Positions 43,534-50,202 of a stretch of DNA of 64,000 nt are shown here, in pieces (position 1 is the stretch's first letter; every line of letters begins with the position of its first letter). The stretch is from Oscillospiraceae bacterium (GTDB lineage: Bacteria; Bacillota; Clostridia; Oscillospirales; CAG-272). The DNA is taken from NCBI GenBank assembly GCA_015064355.1, contig SVSJ01000003.1:1-64000 (forward strand). The letters are read 5' to 3'. The notes below the pieces were generated by a model. That model saw only the letters and a list, made by a program, of their open reading frames with translations, searched no databases and had not been told where the DNA came from. Position numbers and translations under genes: made by a program.

Positions 43534-43545
43534 TAAGGTACCTTA
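43534..43545. promoter_or_regulatory. Candidate MarR operator palindrome
   Basis: TAAGGTACCTTA is a perfect 12-bp palindrome lying at about +8 to +19 relative to the predicted start point of the marR-ABC operon. MarR dimers bind such sites and often repress their own operon. Confidence 0.6.
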
Positions 43546-43559
43546 ACAATCGCCGTAAT

Positions 43560-43588
43560 ATTATATTACACATCGTGACATTTGTCAA
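43560..43588 (-). promoter_or_regulatory. Consensus sigma-A promoter of the marR-ABC operon
   Basis: On the minus strand TTGACA (43583-43588), 17 bases, TATAAT (43560-43565): perfect consensus, consistent with strong repression by a local regulator. Confidence 0.9.
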
Positions 43589-43623
43589 TAGTCGGAGCGA
43601 AATTTCTACCATTTTTTCTTCAT

Positions 43624-43654
43624 CAAAAAAATCACCGTGGAGTTTAGCCACGGT
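43624..43654 (-). terminator. Terminator of the M50 protease gene
   Basis: On the minus strand ACCGTGG and CCACGGT (43648-43654, 43634-43640) are followed by GATTTTTTTG. The stem begins within the stop codon region of the M50 gene. Confidence 0.85.
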
Positions 43655-44148
43655 TAATTTATTTTACCCAGTAATATTCCTATAATGAAAATCAACAGTC
43701 CAAGGTTGACCCCTGCCCGAAGCTCTATCCACAAGATCCCTGACCACAGAATGAGAACGCTTATAACAGACATTCCTCTGCATATTCTCCACACTGTATC
43801 GGGAAGGAAAAATAATGACAGCAAGCAGCGGAGGAGCCCTCCACCGTCAAATCCTCGAATTGGAAGTAGATTCAATGCTGTCAGGACGACGCTCACCCCA
43901 GCAAAGTAATTGGCGCTCTCCCCAAAGGCTAAATGTGCGCCGATGCCGGAGACGATTCCGAATAGAGGTCCGCTAAAATGCACTATTGCTTCTTTTGCAT
44001 AACCCACCCGTGAAAAGTCAAATGTAATAGCCGCGCCGATGGCACAAATATTGACAGAGCGCACAGGAATCGACATAATTGATGCTGCGAGAATATGCCC
44101 GCACTCGTGGAGAATCAGGGCAACAAGCAAAAGGATCAGTTCTCGCAA
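43654..44148 (-). CDS. M50 family site-2 protease, SpoIVFB-like
   Basis: A small intramembrane zinc protease. The track ORF starts at a TTG inside the upstream gene; the TTG at 44148, one base after that gene's stop and with GGAGAGGG a few bases upstream, gives MRELILLLVALILHECGHIL and 164 aa. The zinc motif is HECGH (HExxH), and the second ligand motif is NLLPIRGFDGGG, both in membrane helices; about five helices are predicted. SpoIVFB, which processes sigma-K, has this form, and spoIIR lies 1.1 kb away. The sporulation role is inference. The protein is shorter than B. subtilis SpoIVFB and lacks a CBS domain. Confidence 0.8.
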   Translation of the reverse strand: MRELILLLVALILHECGHILAASIMSIPVRSVNICAIGAAITFDFSRVGYAKEAIVHFSGPLFGIVSGIGAHLAFGESANYFAGVSVVLTALNLLPIRGFDGGGLLRCLLSLFFLPDTVWRICRGMSVISVLILWSGILWIELRAGVNLGLLIFIIGILLGKIN

Positions 44149-44149
44149 A

Positions 44150-44461
44150 TCAACCCTCTCCGAACAATAGGTCAGCAATCATTTGGCCGATGTAGTCATA
44201 GAATGACCACTCCTCTACCCTTGATGAAGTATCCTTTTCAGGCTTTGTCATTTCATCAGTTTGCTCACTTTCAACTCCGGTGCTTATTACAGGTATTGCC
44301 ACGTCATAGGAGCCTTTTTGACCACCGCCAAAAAGTGAGACTATGAAGGACAGGCACACGGCGACGCATCCGACCTTGAATAAAAGATCAGCTTCACGTC
44401 TCTTCTCGTTTTTTATTTTAGAATTATTTGATCTTGCCCTGCCGATCGTCAGTTTTTCCAT
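44150..44461 (-). CDS. Small single-pass membrane protein coupled to the M50 protease
   Basis: A protein of 103 aa. The ATG at residue 5 of the track ORF (MEKLTIGRARSNN) is preferred: GGAGG lies 6 bases upstream, while the track start GTG sits within it. It has a basic cytoplasmic N terminus, one membrane helix (LLFKVGCVAVCLSFIVSLFG, about residues 26-45) and an acidic outer tail ending in YDYIGQMIADLLFGEG. In Bacillus, SpoIVFB is paired with SpoIVFA, a single-pass regulator; this protein has the same position and topology but lacks an M23 domain. I do not recognise its family. Confidence 0.65.
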   Translation of the reverse strand: MEKLTIGRARSNNSKIKNEKRREADLLFKVGCVAVCLSFIVSLFGGGQKGSYDVAIPVISTGVESEQTDEMTKPEKDTSSRVEEWSFYDYIGQMIADLLFGEG

Positions 44462-44510
44462 TCGCCCCTCCACATATATTATCTTAAGACAATATATGCG
44501 AAAACGGACA

Positions 44511-44543
44511 AAAAAAGCACCTGACTGATACTTGTCAGATGCT
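44511..44543 (-). terminator. Terminator of the HAD phosphatase gene
   Basis: On the minus strand AGCATCTGAC and GTCAGGTGCT (one G-T pair) enclose an 8-base loop and are followed by TTTTTTTG. It lies just past the stop of the gph-like gene. Confidence 0.85.
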
Positions 44544-44550
44544 TTTGCTT

Positions 44551-45198
44551 TTATAGACTTTTTACGATCTCAACCATTTCAGGGATAGAGGAAACGATAT
44601 ATTTTGCGCCGGATTCTTCAAATTCCTCCCTTGAGCCGTAGCCCCAAAGAACACCCATTGCGTCGATTCCGTGTACTGCCGCCCCTACAATATCGTGGTG
44701 ACGGTCACCGATCATAAGTACATCTTCCGCCTTGCAACCTGTCTCTTCAATAGCATATTTGATGACAGCGTCCTTTGTTGAGCGTTTTTCGTTCATTGAT
44801 GCGCCGCAGGCTTTGTCAAAGTACTTTGCCAAGTCGAAATGCTCAAGTATGCGCACGGCAAATTCCTCTGGCTTTGAGGTTGCCAGGCAGAGTTTTTTAC
44901 CGGAGGATTTGATCTCATGGAGCGCTTCTGCAATTCCTTCGTAGGGGGTATTTTCAAAGAGGCCTACTGTACTGAACCTGACACGGTACAGGCGTATTGC
45001 CTCACGCGCCTCCTCCTCAGTCATTCCGAGATACTCCTGAAACGCATCGAGAAGGGGTGGTCCGATGAACTTATAGAGGGATTCGCGTGGCGGGATCTCC
45101 TTGCCCATTTCGGAAAGGGCGTACATGATGCAGTTTGTTATACCCAGTGCCGGGTCGGTAAGGGTTCCGTCAAGGTCGAAAAATACATATTCTGCCAT
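44551..45198 (-). CDS. HAD phosphatase, Gph/PpaX-like
   Basis: A 215-aa HAD hydrolase with a small helical cap. Motif I is FFDLDGTLTDP (residues 6-16), motif II LATSKP, motif III near the TKDAVIKYAI lysine, and motif IV MIGDRHHDIVGA. It resembles phosphoglycolate phosphatase or pyrophosphatase PpaX, but the substrate cannot be fixed. It is a single gene with its own promoter, whose -35 box overlaps the spoIIR stop, and its own terminator. Confidence 0.88.
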   Translation of the reverse strand: MAEYVFFDLDGTLTDPALGITNCIMYALSEMGKEIPPRESLYKFIGPPLLDAFQEYLGMTEEEAREAIRLYRVRFSTVGLFENTPYEGIAEALHEIKSSGKKLCLATSKPEEFAVRILEHFDLAKYFDKACGASMNEKRSTKDAVIKYAIEETGCKAEDVLMIGDRHHDIVGAAVHGIDAMGVLWGYGSREEFEESGAKYIVSSIPEMVEIVKSL

Positions 45199-45230
45199 AG
45201 ATGCTCCTAATTTAACTATTTATTAAAATA

Positions 45231-45259
45231 ATTATACACCACGGCATGAGAAAAATCAA
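45231..45259 (-). promoter_or_regulatory. Promoter of the HAD phosphatase gene
   Basis: On the minus strand TTGATT (45254-45259), 17 bases, TATAAT (45231-45236). The -35 box overlaps the spoIIR stop codon, so the phosphatase gene need not depend on sporulation transcripts. Confidence 0.65.
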
Positions 45260-45861
45260 TAACTGAAATCAAACACCTCCGCAAGCATCTCAAGAAGTTT
45301 AAATCTGATCTTCACGTCTCCCCGCTCGCCGGTTATCATCCTGTACTCGCTGGGTGTAAATCCCACCGCAACGTACTCAGGCGACTTTTCGGCAACCGCG
45401 AAGGATGTGCAGATGGACGGGAACAGTATGCACCACCAATTCTTCCCCTCTCCTCTGCCGAGGGTTACGCGGAGAGAATTATATATCCCTGCGGGGAGTG
45501 ATACATCATCATACTCACGGCGAGGATACCGTTCACGTCCAAGTTCTACCTTGACTTCGCACGATTCACCGTTTTCACTGACGCATTTTTCCGCTGCCAA
45601 TTTGATCTCGTTGCGCATTCTCTCGATTACCGTATATGCCTCTTCGTAGCTTTGGCATTCGCTGACCCTCTCGCTGACACACAATAGCACTGCATCCCGC
45701 ACTTTAAGCTTTAATGCCTGGTCTTCATCGGAATCTGACTCTGCAATCACGTGGAGTCTGAGCACGTCATTATATATTTCAGCCTCACCGTAAACGGGTA
45801 TTACAGATAATAGAGATACTGCAGCAAGAACAGATGCGGCAAAAACAATAAGTCCTTTCAT
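45256..45861 (-). CDS. spoIIR: Stage II sporulation protein R
   Basis: SpoIIR (201 aa) is made in the forespore under sigma F, secreted across the septum, and triggers SpoIIGA to process pro-sigma E in the mother cell. An N-terminal signal or membrane segment (about 1-25) is followed by the family hallmark RLHVIAESDSDEDQALKLKVRDAVL (about 35-59). LGRERYPRREYDDVSLPAGIYNSLRVTLG and the WWCILFPSICT segment are also typical. AAAGGAGC lies 6-7 bases before the ATG. Upstream is a sequence matching the sigma-F promoter. This is the firmest evidence that the organism can sporulate. Confidence 0.95.
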   Translation of the reverse strand: MKGLIVFAASVLAAVSLLSVIPVYGEAEIYNDVLRLHVIAESDSDEDQALKLKVRDAVLLCVSERVSECQSYEEAYTVIERMRNEIKLAAEKCVSENGESCEVKVELGRERYPRREYDDVSLPAGIYNSLRVTLGRGEGKNWWCILFPSICTSFAVAEKSPEYVAVGFTPSEYRMITGERGDVKIRFKLLEMLAEVFDFSY

Positions 45862-45867
45862 AAATAT

Positions 45868-45922
45868 AGCTCCTTTTGAAACGATAACAAATTCAATGAT
45901 TTATTATCTCCCTAAAGGAGCT
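45868..45922. repeat. Inverted repeat pairing the spoIIR ribosome site with an upstream copy
   Basis: AGCTCCTTT (45868-45876) and AAAGGAGCT (45914-45922) are perfectly complementary, 37 bases apart. On the spoIIR-sense strand the downstream copy is the ribosome site AAAGGAGCU and the upstream copy would mask it. The upstream copy lies inside the sigma-F promoter spacer, so only transcripts reading in from comF would carry both. Confidence 0.6.
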
Positions 45923-45932
45923 TTATTATTCA
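45902..45932 (-). promoter_or_regulatory. Sigma-F-type promoter of spoIIR
   Basis: On the minus strand GGAGATAATA (45902-45911) matches the sigma-F -10 pattern GGnnAnAnTA fully. TGAATA (45927-45932) fits the -35 pattern wGyATA with one change, at a 15-base spacing. The location ahead of a known sigma-F gene supports it. Confidence 0.7.
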
Positions 45933-46691
45933 ATAATTTCGTTTTTTGTCAGAAGAATGAAAAGTTCTCGCAATAGACACGGGGAACACAGCTTCGGCAC
46001 CCAGGAAATAGAGATGCTTTGCCATGGTTTCGATAGTTGCGCCTGTGGTGATTATATCGTCAAACACAATATACTTGCCGCCTTTTCTGATTCTTTCCCG
46101 GATAGGCACAAGAGATGTCTCTGCGTTTGAAAACCGCTCTGCAGCAGAAAGGCTCTTCTGCACATTTCCGTGGTTCGTGCGGTTGAAGGTGGGGGAGAAT
46201 TTGATGCCAAGCTTCTTCGCTATTTTCCGGGCAATCTCCTCGCTTTGATCGAATCCTTTTTCAGCGTACTTCTCCACAGAACGAGGTGGGTATGTGATTA
46301 TCCATTCGGCGAGGTCAACTCCTTCGCGCTCAAACAGGGATTTGATCTCACGTGCAAGGATTGTAGCAAAATAGTCGGCAAATGCTCCGCGGTCTTTCAG
46401 TGAAAGAATCATTCCCTCCGTTATTCTCTCCTCTGACCACGTTTTCTTGCTTTTGTAGAATGTAAGGGCGATGAATCTCTTACCCGCAATCTCTGTTTTT
46501 GTATGTGACGTAAAGTCAGCGCGGCAGGTACATTTGCTTGCAGGCTTGGAGCATTCGGGGCATACTAGGAAAGTTTCTCTGATGAATTTGCCGCTGCATT
46601 CATCACAAAGCTGGCTACCGTCAGTTGCATTTTTGCATAGCAAGCAATTTGACGGGATCAGCAGGTTGATTATTTTTTGTAAAAATCCCAT
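45930..46691 (-). CDS. comF: ComF family protein (phosphoribosyltransferase fold)
   Basis: A 253-aa protein of the ComF/GntX group, associated with DNA uptake but often present in non-competent species. The N-terminal zinc region has CLLCKNATDGSQLCDEC followed by CPECSKPASKCTC; the C-terminal PRT-like loop is YIVFDDIITTGATIETMAK. Its exact biochemical role is unsettled in the family. Its promoter region carries a 7-bp inverted repeat. The 3' end overlaps the -35 region of the spoIIR promoter. Confidence 0.9.
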   Translation of the reverse strand: MGFLQKIINLLIPSNCLLCKNATDGSQLCDECSGKFIRETFLVCPECSKPASKCTCRADFTSHTKTEIAGKRFIALTFYKSKKTWSEERITEGMILSLKDRGAFADYFATILAREIKSLFEREGVDLAEWIITYPPRSVEKYAEKGFDQSEEIARKIAKKLGIKFSPTFNRTNHGNVQKSLSAAERFSNAETSLVPIRERIRKGGKYIVFDDIITTGATIETMAKHLYFLGAEAVFPVSIARTFHSSDKKRNY

Positions 46692-46699
46692 TTTTCACC

Positions 46700-46718
46700 T
46701 GAATTATATTGTAATTCA
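46700..46718. repeat. Inverted repeat in the comF leader
   Basis: TGAATTA-N5-TAATTCA is a perfect 7-bp inverted repeat, just downstream of the comF -10 box and ending about 9 bases before the start codon. It could be an operator. No regulator in the window is an obvious partner. Confidence 0.45.
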
Positions 46719-46722
46719 ATAT

Positions 46723-46751
46723 ATTTTATCATTATTCCACATAATAATCAA
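46723..46751 (-). promoter_or_regulatory. Promoter of comF
   Basis: On the minus strand TTGATT (46746-46751), 17 bases, TAAAAT (46723-46728). The start point would fall near 46716, inside the inverted repeat. Confidence 0.6.
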
Positions 46752-46755
46752 CATA

Positions 46756-47265
46756 TCATGAGAAATAAGTGAATGTGAAATATAGAAAATATATCTGGAC
46801 CGCCTCAACTATCACAAGTATCAACGTAAGTAATAGAAATGATCGTCGAGTTATGAAAATAACCAAGCCGCAGATTACAGTTGATAGAAAAAGCAGGACA
46901 CCGGCAAATACAGTAAGCCTTGTGCAGAAGAACACTGCATACCAGGTCTGCGTTAGAAGATACACGAGCATACACAGAGCAAATGCGGTGAGGCAGGCGC
47001 TTGGCGGAATCAGTCGTGACTTGCATATGAGCCAGATAAGCCCGAGGGACAAGCCTGCAAGGCCGTAGGTTATCAGCCACACGCTGAACACCAATCCTAT
47101 AGTAACGGAGCTGTGTCCGCCAGCTCCACCTTTTAGCACAAACCATGTGCTGCCTCCACTTACCCACAATATAGTGCCAATCAGTGCGCAGATAAATGCT
47201 GATGAGATCAACAAAGGGAGACTTGTGCCGATTACGCACAGCTCCCATTTTATTCGTCTGAACAT
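46756..47265 (-). CDS. Five-helix membrane protein, TspO/MBR-like
   Basis: A 169-aa protein with five predicted membrane helices and almost no soluble parts. The pattern VWLITYGLAGLSLGLIW in helix 2, YLLTQTWYAVFF in helix 3, and a polar-aromatic last helix (EAVQIYFLYFTFTYF) recalls the TspO/MBR family (tryptophan-rich sensory proteins that bind porphyrins), which is also about 160 aa with five helices. The usual proline-rich N-terminal motif is not clear, so the call is tentative. Its ribosome site GGGGTGAT lies in the 3' arm of a hairpin ahead of the start codon. Confidence 0.45.
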   Translation of the reverse strand: MFRRIKWELCVIGTSLPLLISSAFICALIGTILWVSGGSTWFVLKGGAGGHSSVTIGLVFSVWLITYGLAGLSLGLIWLICKSRLIPPSACLTAFALCMLVYLLTQTWYAVFFCTRLTVFAGVLLFLSTVICGLVIFITRRSFLLLTLILVIVEAVQIYFLYFTFTYFS

Positions 47266-47298
47266 AAAAAATCACCCCATACGATTATATGAGGTGAT
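47264..47298 (-). terminator. Terminator of pbp1A overlapping the ribosome site of the next gene
   Basis: On the minus strand AGATCACC and GGTGATTTTTT (47293-47298, 47271-47276) form a stem with a T run. The 3' arm GGGGTGAT is also the only ribosome site of the TspO-like gene, whose ATG follows directly. One hairpin could thus stop transcription and hide the start of the next gene. Confidence 0.65.
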
Positions 47299-47317
47299 CT
47301 CTTAGTATAATTACTGA

Positions 47318-50089
47318 TTAATTGAACCAGTCGTCGTCATCGTCGTCTCTGCCATAGATCTCGTCTTCATCAGGTGGCAAAGCGTCCGGTGGATCATAGA
47401 AGTTTTTGTCGCTTCCCTCGGGAGTATATCCGCTGTATTCGGCAGGGGCATTTCCACCCCAAGGACGGTAGTCACAATGCTTGTAGCAGTAGGCGTTATA
47501 CGGGGTTTCAATATAAGATGAACCGCAATACTCGTCCTCGCCAAGCATATTATCGAAGTACGGAACTCCCCACCATCCCGCAGGCTTTACAGACTCGGGC
47601 ATTTCGCGGTACACGTACTGTGCGTCTTCAACATAGACCTGTGTCGGGAAGAGTCGGTCCTCTACCCGGATAAGGGCAACCTCAACACAATCTCTGGGGT
47701 TACAGTTATCAGAGGCGATAAGTCCGGTGGAAGCATCACGGGATACTACAACGTGAGTCTCACAAAAATCTGTGGGAACTGTGGATCTTGTGAAGTATCC
47801 TGTTTCCGCAGGGTTACCTCTGGGGTCAAGACGGCAGGCATCTGTCATGAGCTTGCCTGAATACTTACAGTATGTGGCAGTTACAACACCGGGGGCGTCC
47901 TCAAAGGTTTTAAGGGGCTCGCCACCACCGGCTGCTTCATCAATATATTTCTGATGAAGGATAGTCATAACCTTATCCCAAACGATAAGTGCCGGGCTGT
48001 TACCGAAGGAGCTCAAGGACTGCGGTGTGTCATAACCTGTCCATACACCGCCAACGTAATAGGGGGTATATCCTACGAAGTAACGGTCAAAGTCGGTACT
48101 TGTTGTACCTGTCTTGCCTGCTACGTTAACAGACCAACGGAGAGTACACGCAGTACCGGTACCGTAGTCCATAACGTTTTTCATCATTTTTGTCATGATG
48201 GAGGCAGTTTCTTCGCTGATAACGATCTTGCTCTCGGAGCCCTTGCCAACGGTCACGTTATTTCTTGTTCCAATTACAAGGTCACCGTTTGCATCTTCAA
48301 CGTAAAGATAAAGATTGGGGGAATTATACACGCCGTTATTCTGGAAGATACAGTAAGCGGATGTCATCTCAAGAAGGGTTACACCGAAGTTAGGCTGACC
48401 AAGGGCAAGTGATGCAAGACCGCGGTCGGTGAAGGTCTGTCCGCTTGAGTTGGTATATGAATCTATGAGGCTGTCAAAGCCAAGCTCATTCTTCATAAAG
48501 TCAAATGAGTAGTCAACACCAAGATCCTGAAGCACCTTCATGGCAATTGTATTAACAGATCGTGTAACTGCGCTGTTGATTGTGGTCAAGCCCTTGAAGA
48601 TGTTAGGATAGTTATAGGGATAGGGGGTATATGAGTAGATTGCTTCCGCATTCTCCGTTGCTTCCCCAACAAGCTTTTCGTTGAACAGAACAGGAGTATC
48701 GTCAACGGTTGAACCGTATGTGATAAGACCAAGGTCAAGGGCGGGAGCGTACACAGAAAGGGGCTTGATAGATGATCCCGGCGGGCGGGTTGCACGTGTG
48801 GCACGGTTAAAGCCAAGGTTGTCAATCTTCTCGCCACGTCCTCCAACAGTTCCGAGAACGTCGCCGGTATATGGATCGCAGACGATCATTGCCGACTGAG
48901 GCTGGAGACCTGCGGTAACGGAGGGGAAATATTCCTTGTCGTTCTCGTAAACCATTTCAAGAACGTCCTGCACCTCGGGGTCCATGGGGATAACGATCTT
49001 ATATCCGCTGTAGTAGATCATATTCCAAGCGGTAGTCTTATCAACGCCGAACAGCTCCATAAGATCATCGCGAAGCTGCATGAGCATAGAGTCAACGTAC
49101 CAGTTGTAAATGGTCATTCCGTCCTCGAGCTTGCCGTCCTCGTCAGTTTCGTAGACGATATCAAGGTCAACGATGGCCTGTGCCTCGCGGCATTCCGCTT
49201 CTGTGATAAAGCCGTTGTTCTTCATCTCCTCAAGAACAACCCAGCGGCGCTCGTAGTTACCGATCTTTTCAACTTCTTTCCCGTTTACCATTACTATGAA
49301 ATTATCGTTATGGTACTTGGGCTCGTACTGAGAGGGGTTCTTTACAATAGCCGCAAGAGACGCGCACTCAACAAGAGAGAGCTCTGATACGTCTTTATCA
49401 AAATAGAAGTTTGCCGCAGCCTGCACACCTGTACATCCGTTACCCATATAGATAACGTTCAGGTATGCTTCCATGATCTCTTCCTTACTCTTTACCTTTT
49501 CAAGGTTTATTGCTCGGAAGATCTCCTCTACCTTACGCTGGATCGTTACCTCATCTTCCTGGGTAACGTTCTTGATAAGCTGCTGGGTAATTGTTGAACC
49601 ACCGCCCGAGCCGCCTGTGAAGAACTTGAAGGCAGATTTCACTGTTGTAATAAGGTCAACGCCGTTGTGTGACTCGAATCTCTTGTCTTCAATTGCCACA
49701 AAGGCGTTAATGAGATCCTTGGGAAGCTGTTTATAGGACACCGCAAGAGCGTTATCCGTTGAATACAGTCGCTGATCTTCAATTTCAACAAGGGTTCCGT
49801 CACGGTTGATTCTATCTTCCTCCGTCTCGAATTTCATATAATAAATTCGAGTCGTAGAGTCCTGATTTACCTTAACAATGGTTGACGGATCTATTTCAAG
49901 ATCAAGATGCTGATTGATATAGACAGCAAAAACAGATGCAACGATTATGCCTGTGATCAGGCAAACAAGAAGCACTGTCAGAAGTATATTGAAGAAATAG
50001 GACACAAGTCTGAGCAGTACCTTGCCGATTATGCGAAGTACGTTCAGAATTTCGCTTCCCCAATATACTTGTCCATTTTTGTTATACAT
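47318..50089 (-). CDS. Class A penicillin-binding protein 1A
   Basis: A 923-aa bifunctional peptidoglycan synthase: one N-terminal membrane anchor (about residues 28-58), a GT51 glycosyltransferase domain (AFVAIEDKRFESHNGVDL and GGSTITQQLIKN), then a transpeptidase domain with PGSSIKPLSVY (SxxK), RSVNTIA (SxN) and GKTGTTSTDF (KTG). The C-terminal part has several Cys and ends in an acidic DDDDDDWFN tail, which is unusual. It acts outside the membrane. Upstream there is a TATAAT but no good -35 box, and downstream is a terminator. Confidence 0.94.
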   Translation of the reverse strand: MYNKNGQVYWGSEILNVLRIIGKVLLRLVSYFFNILLTVLLVCLITGIIVASVFAVYINQHLDLEIDPSTIVKVNQDSTTRIYYMKFETEEDRINRDGTLVEIEDQRLYSTDNALAVSYKQLPKDLINAFVAIEDKRFESHNGVDLITTVKSAFKFFTGGSGGGSTITQQLIKNVTQEDEVTIQRKVEEIFRAINLEKVKSKEEIMEAYLNVIYMGNGCTGVQAAANFYFDKDVSELSLVECASLAAIVKNPSQYEPKYHNDNFIVMVNGKEVEKIGNYERRWVVLEEMKNNGFITEAECREAQAIVDLDIVYETDEDGKLEDGMTIYNWYVDSMLMQLRDDLMELFGVDKTTAWNMIYYSGYKIVIPMDPEVQDVLEMVYENDKEYFPSVTAGLQPQSAMIVCDPYTGDVLGTVGGRGEKIDNLGFNRATRATRPPGSSIKPLSVYAPALDLGLITYGSTVDDTPVLFNEKLVGEATENAEAIYSYTPYPYNYPNIFKGLTTINSAVTRSVNTIAMKVLQDLGVDYSFDFMKNELGFDSLIDSYTNSSGQTFTDRGLASLALGQPNFGVTLLEMTSAYCIFQNNGVYNSPNLYLYVEDANGDLVIGTRNNVTVGKGSESKIVISEETASIMTKMMKNVMDYGTGTACTLRWSVNVAGKTGTTSTDFDRYFVGYTPYYVGGVWTGYDTPQSLSSFGNSPALIVWDKVMTILHQKYIDEAAGGGEPLKTFEDAPGVVTATYCKYSGKLMTDACRLDPRGNPAETGYFTRSTVPTDFCETHVVVSRDASTGLIASDNCNPRDCVEVALIRVEDRLFPTQVYVEDAQYVYREMPESVKPAGWWGVPYFDNMLGEDEYCGSSYIETPYNAYCYKHCDYRPWGGNAPAEYSGYTPEGSDKNFYDPPDALPPDEDEIYGRDDDDDDWFN

Positions 50090-50146
50090 TATGGAGTTCC
50101 GACCTTTCGTGTTACGCTGATGGTTGAATTATACTCTCGATTTTTG

Positions 50147-50201
50147 AATCTGGTATTAACACAATATGATTTTTACCAGATTTTATTGTGAAAATCACAA
50201 T
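50147..50201. repeat. Two stacked inverted repeats between dnaE and pbp1A
   Basis: AATCTGGTA-N18-TACCAGATT (50147-50182) and ATTGTG-N5-CACAAT (50185-50201) are both perfect. They fill the gap after the dnaE stop. They are AT-rich and lack clean T tracts, so they may be weak terminators or protein-binding sites. Confidence 0.45.
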
Positions 50202-50202
50202 T

